Shown here piece by piece: positions 7,971 through 15,150 of a stretch of DNA of 39,868 bases. Below the pieces are notes generated by a model. It was not told the origin of the DNA and did not search any database. It saw nothing but the letters and a program-made list of their open reading frames with translations. A program made the translations under genes and the position numbers. Position 1 is the stretch's first letter; each line of letters opens with the position of its first letter. Source of the stretch: Lapillicoccus sp. (GTDB lineage: Bacteria; Actinomycetota; Actinomycetes; Actinomycetales; Dermatophilaceae); assembly GCF_025353065.1 (NCBI RefSeq), contig NZ_JANXRJ010000226.1, forward strand, positions 1 through 39,868, written 5' to 3'.

Positions 7971-9167
7971 ATGCCAACGCAGGCTGTAGTGGTCTGGGAC
8001 CCGAGCTTCACGGCCTACGACTTCGGCCCTGAACACCCCATGTCGCCCGTCCGGCTCGCGCTGACGGCGCGACTCTGCGAGGCCTTCGGCCTGTTCGACC
8101 ACGACGACGTCGAGCTCGTCGAACCCGAGGTGGCCGACGACGACCTGCTCGCCACGGTCCACGACCGGGACTACATCGCCGGGGTCAAGGCGGCCGCGGC
8201 GCATCCCGAGGAGGCCGACGGCCAGTGGGGGATCGGCACCGAGGACGACCCCGCCTTCGCCGCCATGCACGTCGCGAGTGCACGCATCGCCGCCGGCACC
8301 CGCGACGTCTGCGAGGCGGTCTGGACCGGACGGGCCGAGCACGGGGTCAACTTCTGCGGGGGGATGCACCACGCGATGCGAGGCGGGGCCTCCGGCTTCT
8401 GCATCTACAACGACGTCGCCGTCGGCATCCAGTGGCTGCTCGACCACGGAGCCGAGCGGGTCGCCTACGTCGACATCGACGTCCACCACGGTGACGGCGT
8501 CGAGCGGATCTTCTGGGACGACCCGCGGGTCCTCACGATCTCCATCCACGAGTCCGGCCGGGCACTCTTCCCCGGCACCGGATGGGCGACCGACATCGGT
8601 GGGGCGGACGCGATCGGCAACGCGGTCAACGTGTCGTTGCCCCCGGGCACGGGCGACGCCGCGTGGCTGCGGGCCTTCCACGCCGCGGTCCTCCCTCTCG
8701 TGCGGGCCTTCTCGCCCCAGGTGCTCGTCAGCCAGCACGGCTGCGACACCCACGCCCAGGACCCCCTCGCGCACCTCGCGCTGTCCGTGGATGCGCAGCG
8801 CTCAGCGGCCGAGGAGCTGCACCGGCTGGCGCACGCGGTCTGCGACGGCAAGTGGGTGGCGCTCGGCGGCGGCGGCTACGAGGTCATCGACGTGGTCCCC
8901 CGCACCTGGACCCACCTCACGGCGATCGCCGAGCACCGACCCATCGCGGTCACCGAGCCGGTGCCCGAGGTCTGGCGCGCGCACGTGCAGGCGCTGGCCG
9001 GGCGACCCGCGCCCACGCGGATGGGTGACCGGCCGGTGGACGCCGGCCCGCTGTGGTGGCGCTCCTGGGACCTCGGCTACGACCCCGAGAGCGATGTCGA
9101 CCGCGCGATCATGGCGACCCGTCAGGCGACCTTCCCGCTGCACGGCCTCGACGTCTGGTTCGACTGA
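7971..9167 (+). CDS. acuC: Acetoin utilization protein AcuC-type (histone deacetylase family)
   Basis: A 398-residue zinc-dependent deacylase of the arginase/HDAC fold. Visible active-site elements, in order, are HPMSPVRL, FCGGMHHAM (tandem catalytic histidines), YVDIDVHHGDGVERIF (zinc-binding Asp/His), SQHGCDTHAQDPLAHL (zinc-binding Asp) and GGGGYE. AcuC in Bacillus deacetylates acetyl-CoA synthetase; here the substrate is inferred only from family. The length matches the family. The gene is divergent from the GH15-like gene and is followed by a roughly 200-bp non-coding stretch. Confidence 0.9.
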   Translation: MPTQAVVVWDPSFTAYDFGPEHPMSPVRLALTARLCEAFGLFDHDDVELVEPEVADDDLLATVHDRDYIAGVKAAAAHPEEADGQWGIGTEDDPAFAAMHVASARIAAGTRDVCEAVWTGRAEHGVNFCGGMHHAMRGGASGFCIYNDVAVGIQWLLDHGAERVAYVDIDVHHGDGVERIFWDDPRVLTISIHESGRALFPGTGWATDIGGADAIGNAVNVSLPPGTGDAAWLRAFHAAVLPLVRAFSPQVLVSQHGCDTHAQDPLAHLALSVDAQRSAAEELHRLAHAVCDGKWVALGGGGYEVIDVVPRTWTHLTAIAEHRPIAVTEPVPEVWRAHVQALAGRPAPTRMGDRPVDAGPLWWRSWDLGYDPESDVDRAIMATRQATFPLHGLDVWFD

Positions 9168-9289
9168 CCCCGTTCTGGTCTGCTGGACCTGACGCTCCTC
9201 GGTGTTTTCGCCCCGATCTCTGCGGCGTGTCGCCTTGCATTCGCCCCGAACCGTCCGTTCACCCACTTCCCAACCGTCACAGGGGCCTC

Positions 9290-9295
9290 TACAGT
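9290..9295 (+). promoter_or_regulatory. Candidate -10 box (TACAGT) upstream of the small HTH gene
   Basis: TACAGT fits TANNNT and lies about 75 bp before ATG 9371 in the non-coding 9168-9370 stretch. No strong -35 element is seen 17 nt upstream. I see nothing else of note in this gap. Confidence 0.35.
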
Positions 9296-9370
9296 GTGAT
9301 TTGGCACGCTTCAGTCCTCCGCCGGAGGGGAAGCCGGCACTGGTTCGCGTGCGAGAGATCGAGGTCATAC

Positions 9371-9571
9371 ATGTCCAAGGAGCGTCAGCTCGCCGAGGTG
9401 CACTTCCTCACCGTCGCCGAGGTCGCCTCGATCATGCGGGTGTCGAAGATGACGGTCTACCGTCTCGTCCACGCCGGCGAGCTCCCGGCCGTTCGCGTGG
9501 GCCGCTCGTTCCGGGTGCCCGAGGACGCCGTGCACAAGTATCTGCGCGACTCCTACGTCGACACGGCCTGA
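9371..9571 (+). CDS. Small excisionase-type helix-turn-helix DNA-binding protein
   Basis: A 66-residue protein made almost entirely of a MerR/excisionase-type winged helix: FLTVAEVASIMRVSKMTVYRLVHAGELPAVRVGRSFRVPEDAVHKYL. BldC and related small actinobacterial regulators share this architecture, but this sequence is not obviously BldC itself. The ATG is the natural start; the frame is open upstream but runs through the acuC 3' end and the intergenic gap. The gene sits just upstream of the bS22 gene, an association I believe is common in actinobacteria (recalled, not checked). Probable role: DNA-binding regulator; no target is visible. Confidence 0.85.
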   Translation: MSKERQLAEVHFLTVAEVASIMRVSKMTVYRLVHAGELPAVRVGRSFRVPEDAVHKYLRDSYVDTA

Positions 9572-9609
9572 TCGCCCGCGTCCGCAGACTCCAGCAGGAC
9601 CCCGGCGGT

Positions 9610-9638
9610 TTGGGGTGGCCTCTGGCAGACGGTAGAGT
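9610..9638 (+). promoter_or_regulatory. Candidate promoter for the bS22 gene
   Basis: A TTGGGG -35 (9610-9615) is followed, after a 17-nt spacer, by a TAGAGT -10 (9633-9638). This would give a start near 9645 and a roughly 90-nt leader before ATG 9735. Confidence 0.45.
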
Positions 9639-9734
9639 CCGGGGGACACGTTCGACGTGGTGCGTTGCTCAACCCACCGTGTCACCGTCGCGACACGATT
9701 TTTCTCGCACCTTTTCCGAACGCAAGGATGTTCC

Positions 9735-9833
9735 ATGGGCTCAGTGATCAAGAAGCGCCGCAAGCGGATGGCGAAGAAGAAGCACCGCAAGCTGCTGCGC
9801 AAGACGCGTCACCAGCGTCGCAACAAGAAGTAG
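9735..9833 (+). CDS. Ribosomal protein bS22 (AURKAIP1/COX24 domain)
   Basis: A 32-codon gene encoding a protein that begins MGSVIKKRRKRMAKKKHRK and ends HQRRNKK. Nearly half of the residues are Lys or Arg. This matches the actinobacterial AURKAIP1/COX24-domain protein identified in mycobacterial 30S ribosomes as bS22, near the decoding centre. The frame ends in TAG at 9831-9833. The gene is so short that automatic callers often miss it. A terminator-like hairpin follows at 9880-9910, so the gene probably has its own transcript. Confidence 0.9.
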   Translation: MGSVIKKRRKRMAKKKHRKLLRKTRHQRRNKK

Positions 9834-9879
9834 ACGTCCCGACAAGAAGACGACGCAGGCGCGCACCCAGCGCGGACCA

Positions 9880-9910
9880 CGAACCCTCGCCGCACCTCGG
9901 CGGGGGTTCG
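9880..9910 (+). terminator. Terminator hairpin after bS22
   Basis: The arms at 9880-9892 and 9898-9910 pair along 13 bp (one G-T pair) around a 5-nt loop, followed by a weak T-rich TCGGGTTTG. It separates bS22 from the enoyl-CoA hydratase family gene. Confidence 0.75.
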
Positions 9911-9944
9911 TCGGGTTTGTGGGCCTTACCTGGAGGGCAGGCGG

Positions 9945-10694
9945 ATGAGCACGACCAGCGAGATCCTGTACGCCGTGAGCAACGGGGTCGCCCGCCTCAC
10001 CCTCAACGCCCCGGAGCGGCGCAACGCCCTGTCGGTCGAGATGGCCCTGCTGCTCACCGAGGCGGCGCGCACAGCCGAGAACGACTCGCAGGTCGGGGCG
10101 CTCGTCCTGTCCGGTGGGCCGCACTTCTGTGCGGGTGCCGTCCGCGGCGTGCTCGCCGCCGCGGGCGTGGATCCGGTCGAGGACACCAGCTACCGCAACC
10201 TCGGGGCCGTCTACGAGGCGTTCACCGTGGTCGGGGCGATCGGCATCCCGACCGTGGCCGCCGTGCGCGGCGCGGCCGTCGGTGCCGGCCTCAACCTGGC
10301 GCTGGCCACCGACCTGCGCATCGTCTCGCGCACCGCCCGGCTGCTGCCGGGGTTCGCCCAGCTCGGGATCCACCCCGGCGGCGGGCACTTCACCCTGCTG
10401 AACCGGGCGGGGGGTCGCGAGGCTGCCGCCGCCATGGGGCTGTTCGGCGAGGAGGTCGACGGCGAGCGGGCCGTCGCGCTGGGGCTGGCCTGGGCGGCAT
10501 ACGACGACGCGGAGGTCGAGGAGCGGGCCCTGGCGCTCGCGACCCGGGTCGCCGCCGACCCCGACCTGGCCCGGCGCACGGTCGCCAGCTTCCGCCGGGA
10601 GACGGTTCCGGGCGGGGTGTCGTGGGACGTCGCGGTGGAGATCGAGCGCGCACCCCAGATGTGGTCGCTGCGCCGCCGGCACGGGAAGGACTGA
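9945..10694 (+). CDS. Enoyl-CoA hydratase/isomerase family protein
   Basis: A 249-residue crotonase-fold protein. APERRNALSVEM marks the N-terminal core, LSGGPHFCAGAV the first oxyanion-hole segment, and AVRGAAVGAGLNLALATDLRI the second. The usual catalytic pair region reads LLPGFAQLGIHPGGG, with no clear acidic residue at the first position, so hydratase activity is uncertain and another crotonase reaction is possible. ATG 9945 follows a GGAGG about 12 nt upstream. An SDR-fold gene follows after about 50 bp in the same direction. Confidence 0.85.
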   Translation: MSTTSEILYAVSNGVARLTLNAPERRNALSVEMALLLTEAARTAENDSQVGALVLSGGPHFCAGAVRGVLAAAGVDPVEDTSYRNLGAVYEAFTVVGAIGIPTVAAVRGAAVGAGLNLALATDLRIVSRTARLLPGFAQLGIHPGGGHFTLLNRAGGREAAAAMGLFGEEVDGERAVALGLAWAAYDDAEVEERALALATRVAADPDLARRTVASFRRETVPGGVSWDVAVEIERAPQMWSLRRRHGKD

Positions 10695-10746
10695 GCCCCC
10701 GCTAGGATCGAAAGGTCCGCTCCCCCGAGTGCCAGGAGGTGTGCCG

Positions 10747-11787
10747 GTGCCGTCAGTCGTTCTCGTGACCGGGGTCTCGCGCTACCTCGGCGGGGCATTC
10801 GCGCAGGCCCTCAGCAAGGACACCGACGTCGAGCGCATCATCGGGGTCGACGTGATCTCCCCGTCGCACTCCATCGGGCGAGCCGAGTTCGTCCGGGCCG
10901 ACATCCGCAACCCGATGATCGGCAAGATCATCACGCAGGCCGGGGTCGACACGGTCGTCCACATGAACGTCATCGCGACGCCGATCACCGCCGGCGGACG
11001 GGTCTCCCAGAAGGAGATCAACGTCATCGGCACCATGCAGCTGCTCGCCGCCTGCCAGAAGGCCCCCACGCTGACGCGGCTGGTGGTCAAGTCCTCGGCC
11101 GCGGTCTACGGCTCCTCGCCGCGGGACCCGGCGATGTTCACCGAGGACATGCAGCCCCGCTCGATGCCCCGCACGGGCTTCGGCAAGGACTCCGTCGAGG
11201 TGGAGGGGTATGTGCGCGGGTTCTCGCGCCGTCGCCCCGAGGTCGGCATCTCGATGCTGCGGCTGGCGAACATCATCGGTCCCGGCATCCGTACCTCCCT
11301 CACCGACTACTTCTCGCTGCCGGCCATCCCCGTCCCCTTCGGCTTCGACGCCCGGCTCCAGTTCGTCCACGAGGTCGACGCGACCTCGGCCCTGATGGCC
11401 GCCTGCGCGGCGCCAGAAGCCGTGGGCATCGTCAACGTCGCGGGTGACGGCGTCATCAGCGTGGCCCAGGCGGCGGCGCTCGTCGGCCGCCCGATCGTGC
11501 CCCTGCCGATGGCCGCGGCCGGGCTGTTGGACCGCTTCGTGAAGCGGGCCGGCCTGGCCGACTTCTCGGCCGACCAGATGGAGTTCCTCGCCCACGGGCG
11601 CGGCCTCGACACCACCCGGATGCGTCAGGTCCTGCACTTCGAGCCGACCCACACGACGCGCCAGGCCTTCGCCGACTACGCCCGCCACCTGGGTGCGCCG
11701 GTGCCCGGCGTCGGCGTGGTCGGCGAGGTCGCGAGCTCGGCCGTCTCGGCACTCGGGCACGCGCTCACCACAGGGAGGACCGACTGA
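10747..11787 (+). CDS. NAD-dependent epimerase/dehydratase-like (extended SDR fold) protein
   Basis: A 346-residue Rossmann-fold protein. VTGVSRYLGGAFAQAL is the nucleotide-binding loop (residues 7-22), SSAAVYG (116-122) the usual catalytic Ser region. Where the SDR family has YxxxK, the aligned segment reads FGKDS (145-149), so both the Tyr and the Lys appear to be missing. I chose GTG 10747 because AGGAGG ends 7 nt upstream; in-frame GTGs at 10741 and 10729 are too close to or before it. The downstream acyltransferase start overlaps this stop (TGATG), so the two are coupled. Function is perhaps lipid or cell-envelope related, by context only. Confidence 0.82.
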   Translation: MPSVVLVTGVSRYLGGAFAQALSKDTDVERIIGVDVISPSHSIGRAEFVRADIRNPMIGKIITQAGVDTVVHMNVIATPITAGGRVSQKEINVIGTMQLLAACQKAPTLTRLVVKSSAAVYGSSPRDPAMFTEDMQPRSMPRTGFGKDSVEVEGYVRGFSRRRPEVGISMLRLANIIGPGIRTSLTDYFSLPAIPVPFGFDARLQFVHEVDATSALMAACAAPEAVGIVNVAGDGVISVAQAAALVGRPIVPLPMAAAGLLDRFVKRAGLADFSADQMEFLAHGRGLDTTRMRQVLHFEPTHTTRQAFADYARHLGAPVPGVGVVGEVASSAVSALGHALTTGRTD

Positions 11788-13247
11788 TGGCGACCACACG
11801 CGAACCCACCCGGGCCAAGGGACGGGACGCCCTGGCCGCCGGGGCGGCCCGGGCGAGCGGCGAGCGCGCCCGCCGGACCCGGACGCCGCTACTGGCGCCG
11901 TCCCAGATCGTCTCGACGCTCCCACCGGCCGAGGAAGCGCTTCTCGTCCGGCCCGACGGGCCCCTCGCGTCGGCCCCGCTGGCCTCCCCGCCTCACCACC
12001 GGCCGGGCTCCGCGGTTCGCGACAGCACCGCGGATGACGCGGGCGACGGGGGCGACGCAGGCGAGGCGGACGAGACGGCCCGGCATACGGGAAAGCACCG
12101 GCCGCACCCGGAGCCACGGCCCACGGCGCCGAGCGCCTCGGCGTTCGCCCGGTCCGGGACCCGAGTCGACCCCACCCCCCGCCCCACCCGGCGTCCCGGG
12201 GCGGCGAGCCGTGCCGCCAAGCGGGCCACGAAGCGCACCCGTCGCACCCTTCAGGCCGTGCCCGACCTCGGCGTCGCTGCTCTCACCGTCCCCACGCCGC
12301 CCACCGTGCCGGCGCTCGAGACCTCCATCCGCCCGGGCTTCGAGGACCTGCTCGTGGCGGCCGTCGCTGCCCTGCGCACCGTCGCGTCGGCGACCGGGAT
12401 CGCCCCGGAGGAGGTCGAGGCGCAGGTTGCCGGCACCCTGGCGTTCCTGCGACGGCGTCTCACCGGCGACTTCACGATCGACGAGTTCGGCTTCGACGAG
12501 GACTTCACCCTCGGGGTCTATCTCCCGCTGCTGCGTCCGCTCTACCGCTCGTGGTTCCGGGTCGAGGTGCGCGGGATCGAGAACATCCCGGCCGCGGGCG
12601 GGGGCCTCGTCGTCGCGAACCACTCCGGGACGGTCGCGATGGACTCCCTCATGACCCAGGTCGCGGTCCATGACGAGCACCCGGCCCACCGCCACCTGCG
12701 GATGCTCGGCGCCGACCTCGTCTTCTCGACGCCGGTCGTCGGCCAGCTGGCCCGCAAGTCGGGCACGACGCTCGCGACGAACCCCGACGCGGAGCGCCTG
12801 CTGGGCGAGGGCCAGCTGGTCGGGGTGTGGCCGGAGGGCTTCAAGGGCGTTGGGAAGCCGTTCTCCGAGCGCTACAAGCTGCAGCGGTTCGGCCGCGGCG
12901 GCTTCGTCTCGGCGGCGATCCGCGCCGGGGTACCCATCATCCCCTGCTCGATCGTCGGCGCCGAGGAGATCTACCCCATCATCGGCAACATGAGGACCCT
13001 TGCCCGGCTGCTCGGGGCCCCGTATGCGCCGGTCACCCCGACCTGGCCCCTGCTCGGCCCGCTCGGGCTGATCCCGTTGCCCAGCAAGTGGATCATCGAG
13101 TTCGGGGTCCCGGTCCAGACCGACAGCCTGCGCGCCGGCGCGGCTGACGACCCGATGCTGGTGTTCGACCTCACCGACCAGATCCGCGAGACCATCCAGC
13201 AGACGCTCTACTCGCTGCTCATGCAGCGCCGCTCCGTCTTCTTCTGA
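11787..13247 (+). CDS. MGAT-like lysophospholipid acyltransferase family protein
   Basis: A 486-residue protein. Residues 1-165 are low-complexity, rich in Ala, Arg, Pro and Thr, and probably disordered. The acyltransferase domain starts around 245: the acceptor motif reads VANHSGTVAMD (276-286), the PlsC-type EG motif reads VWPEGFKGVGK, and AAIRAGVPIIPCSIVGAEEIYP follows. The His-Asp spacing in NHSGTVAMD is longer than the HX4D of classical PlsC and fits the MGAT/DAGAT-like branch. It probably acylates a glycerolipid at the membrane. It is translationally coupled to the SDR-like gene. A terminator hairpin follows. Confidence 0.82.
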   Translation: MATTREPTRAKGRDALAAGAARASGERARRTRTPLLAPSQIVSTLPPAEEALLVRPDGPLASAPLASPPHHRPGSAVRDSTADDAGDGGDAGEADETARHTGKHRPHPEPRPTAPSASAFARSGTRVDPTPRPTRRPGAASRAAKRATKRTRRTLQAVPDLGVAALTVPTPPTVPALETSIRPGFEDLLVAAVAALRTVASATGIAPEEVEAQVAGTLAFLRRRLTGDFTIDEFGFDEDFTLGVYLPLLRPLYRSWFRVEVRGIENIPAAGGGLVVANHSGTVAMDSLMTQVAVHDEHPAHRHLRMLGADLVFSTPVVGQLARKSGTTLATNPDAERLLGEGQLVGVWPEGFKGVGKPFSERYKLQRFGRGGFVSAAIRAGVPIIPCSIVGAEEIYPIIGNMRTLARLLGAPYAPVTPTWPLLGPLGLIPLPSKWIIEFGVPVQTDSLRAGAADDPMLVFDLTDQIRETIQQTLYSLLMQRRSVFF

Positions 13248-13274
13248 GCCGGTTTTCCTCTGAGCCAACCCGCC

Positions 13275-13321
13275 GAGGTCGCGCATCTGCTGTGAGGTCG
13301 GGGACCCAGGTGCGCGACCTC
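13275..13321. terminator. Terminator hairpin between convergent genes
   Basis: The arms at 13275-13289 and 13307-13321 (GAGGTCGCGCAyCTG type) match at 14 of 15 positions around a 17-nt loop. The hairpin lies between the acyltransferase (plus) and the DUF5667 gene (minus), and may serve both. Confidence 0.6.
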
Positions 13322-13360
13322 GACCACGGGGACCAGGGCGCGGTATGCCGTGAGGGCCCG

Positions 13361-13400
13361 CCAGCGCCCGCCAGCGCCCCTCAGCGCCCGCCAGCGCCCG
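13361..13400. repeat. Four tandem 10-bp units (CCAGCGCCCG)
   Basis: Four adjacent 10-bp units start at 13361, 13371, 13381 and 13391. The second and third each differ by one base. The array ends at the stop codon region of the minus-strand DUF5667 gene. It is too short and too regular for a CRISPR array. Confidence 0.75.
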
Positions 13401-13401
13401 G

Positions 13402-14958
13402 TCAGGGCAGGCAGAGGATGAGGACGCAGGTGGTGCTGATCACCGGTATGCCGCCGGTTCCGTTGGTCGCTTTACCAGCGCCGTTGCCTCCGACGCCGAG
13501 CCCTCCGACGCCGAGACCGCCGCCACCGAGGGTGAGGCCCGGCAGGGGCACGCTGATGGTTCCGCTGGGGAGGCCGACGCCTACTCCGCCGCCGCCGGCC
13601 CCGATCCCTCCGCCGCCGAGGGTGAGGCCGGGCAGGGGCAGTGTGACCGTGACGCTGGGCAGGCCGACGCCTACTCCGCCGCCGTCGACCCCGATCCCCC
13701 CGCCACCGGCCGTCACGCTGGGCACCCCGACCGTCGCGGTAGCGCCCGGAAGGTGAACGCCGACGCCCCCGCCGCCCGTCGGGCCGACCCCGACGCCGCC
13801 GGACCTGACCCCGACACTCACGCCGCCGACCCCGACACCTACGCCAACACCGACTCCGCCGTTGGACCCGCCGTTGGACCCGCCCACGCCCGCACTGCCG
13901 CCAGGTCCCCGGGCTCCGGACGAGCCCGGGACGCCAGCGACGCTCCCGACGCCGGGGATCGCTGGAGCACCCGGAGCACCGGCGGTGATCGTGGCTGCGG
14001 GCGGGGCCGTGGTGGCCGTGGTTGCCGCGGCGCCACCGGGGTCCGCACCGGCTGAGATGCCCTGGGACACAGAGGGGGACGACCCGGCACCCTGGACGCC
14101 GGGGGCCGCGCCGGGCAGGCCGGCACGAGCCGTGACCCCGGCGTCCCCGCAGGTCTGACAGCCGGCCAGCGCCGAGGTGGCACTGGCCTGGACGCGGCCG
14201 AGCAGAGCGCGCAGGCGCTGGAGCGAAGCCACGGATCCCGGTGGCACACGGTCCGTCAGGGCGTCGACGCGGGGGATGAGTCGGGCCGAGAAGTCGCGCA
14301 GCACCGTCAGTGCCCGGTCCTGCCGGTCGTTGACGTAGGCCTGGTCGAGCAGCACCTGTCCACGCGTGGTCGTGTCGATGGCGGCGGCGAGCGCGGTGTT
14401 GACGTCGTCCGCGGTGGGCGACGGGCCAATGACCAGCTGGGCCGCATCGGCGACATGGCCCTCGGCCTGGCCGAGGAGGGTCTGCCCCTTGTCGAAGTCG
14501 GATCCCGAGAGGTCGACGGCAGCGGTGTCGAGCACCTGCTTGACGGGGTAAAGCGCCTGACCCGGAAGGGCGGAGCGGGAGACGACCCCGACGATCGAGG
14601 CGACCGCGATGAGCGACGCCGCGACGCCTGCCAGCAAGCGTGGCCAGCCGTGGCCGACGAAGATGATGACGGGGTGCGGGCCCTGGGGTGGCTGCGACCC
14701 GCGGGCGGTGCCCCCACCGGTGGTCGACCGGGACGGACGTGTCGGCGCGGGATCGACGGCCCGGACGGGCAGCGACCTGGCCTCGGCCAGCAGCCGTGCC
14801 CCGAGGGCGGCGACGAAGGCGGGGTCGGGGTGACACCCGATGTCGACGGAGGCGAGGGCCCGGACCGTGGGCACGAGGTCGGCGACCCGAGGGTCGGTCA
14901 TCTCCTCGCCGACGATGACGCGCTCGAGCAGGTCGCGCGTGCGGCTCAACGCGACCAC
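13402..14958 (-). CDS. DUF5667-type membrane protein, candidate anti-sigma factor of the BldN-like sigma
   Basis: A 518-residue protein. An N-terminal cytoplasmic part of about 100 residues (TRDLLERVIVGEEMTDPRV...) is followed by one membrane segment at about 107-127 (RLLAGVAASLIAVASIVGVV). An external helical domain with LPGQALYPVKQVLDTA resembles DUF5667. The last 200 residues are Gly/Val-rich, with a 30-residue repeat containing LPLPGLTLGGGG. The gene lies directly downstream of the ECF sigma gene, in the position that rsbN (the BldN anti-sigma) holds in Streptomyces, and has matching topology. GTG 14958 has a good GAGGAGGG 4-5 nt upstream. A sigma-BldN-like promoter lies at 15063-15090. 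The anti-sigma role is inferred. Confidence 0.78.
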   Translation of the reverse strand: MVALSRTRDLLERVIVGEEMTDPRVADLVPTVRALASVDIGCHPDPAFVAALGARLLAEARSLPVRAVDPAPTRPSRSTTGGGTARGSQPPQGPHPVIIFVGHGWPRLLAGVAASLIAVASIVGVVSRSALPGQALYPVKQVLDTAAVDLSGSDFDKGQTLLGQAEGHVADAAQLVIGPSPTADDVNTALAAAIDTTTRGQVLLDQAYVNDRQDRALTVLRDFSARLIPRVDALTDRVPPGSVASLQRLRALLGRVQASATSALAGCQTCGDAGVTARAGLPGAAPGVQGAGSSPSVSQGISAGADPGGAAATTATTAPPAATITAGAPGAPAIPGVGSVAGVPGSSGARGPGGSAGVGGSNGGSNGGVGVGVGVGVGGVSVGVRSGGVGVGPTGGGGVGVHLPGATATVGVPSVTAGGGGIGVDGGGVGVGLPSVTVTLPLPGLTLGGGGIGAGGGGVGVGLPSGTISVPLPGLTLGGGGLGVGGLGVGGNGAGKATNGTGGIPVISTTCVLILCLP

Positions 14959-15062
14959 GATCCCTCCTCGGGTGCAGATTCCAGCGGTCCGCGGAGACGT
15001 CGGGCCGGTCGGCCGACGTGGCGCTCGGTCGTCCCGAGACCGCGCGGCGGGTGGTCACCGGG

Positions 15063-15090
15063 ACAACGAGCGGAGGGGTGGCAGGTTACG
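15063..15090 (-). promoter_or_regulatory. CGTAAC-N16-CGTTGT promoter, sigma-BldN-like
   Basis: Read on the minus strand, CGTAAC (15090-15085) is followed after 16 nt by CGTTGT (15068-15063). As I recall, Streptomyces sigma-BldN promoters have CGTAAC, a 16-nt spacer and CGTTGA. Transcription would start near 15056, about 100 nt before the GTG of the DUF5667 gene, giving the anti-sigma gene its own sigma-dependent promoter. Confidence 0.6.
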
Positions 15091-15150
15091 CGCGAACCTG
15101 GGGTGGGGGGTGCGGGCGCCATCGAACCAGGGGTGGGGGGTGTCGTCATC

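Noticed and set aside
13361-13400. Short CRISPR-like array
   Set aside because: The units are 10-bp direct tandem copies with no spacers, and no cas genes are present.
15090-15140. Two GAACCwGGGGTGGGGGGTG-like direct repeats as a regulatory array
   Set aside because: There are only two copies in a G-rich stretch, with no symmetric element and no known protein match; noted but too weak to call.
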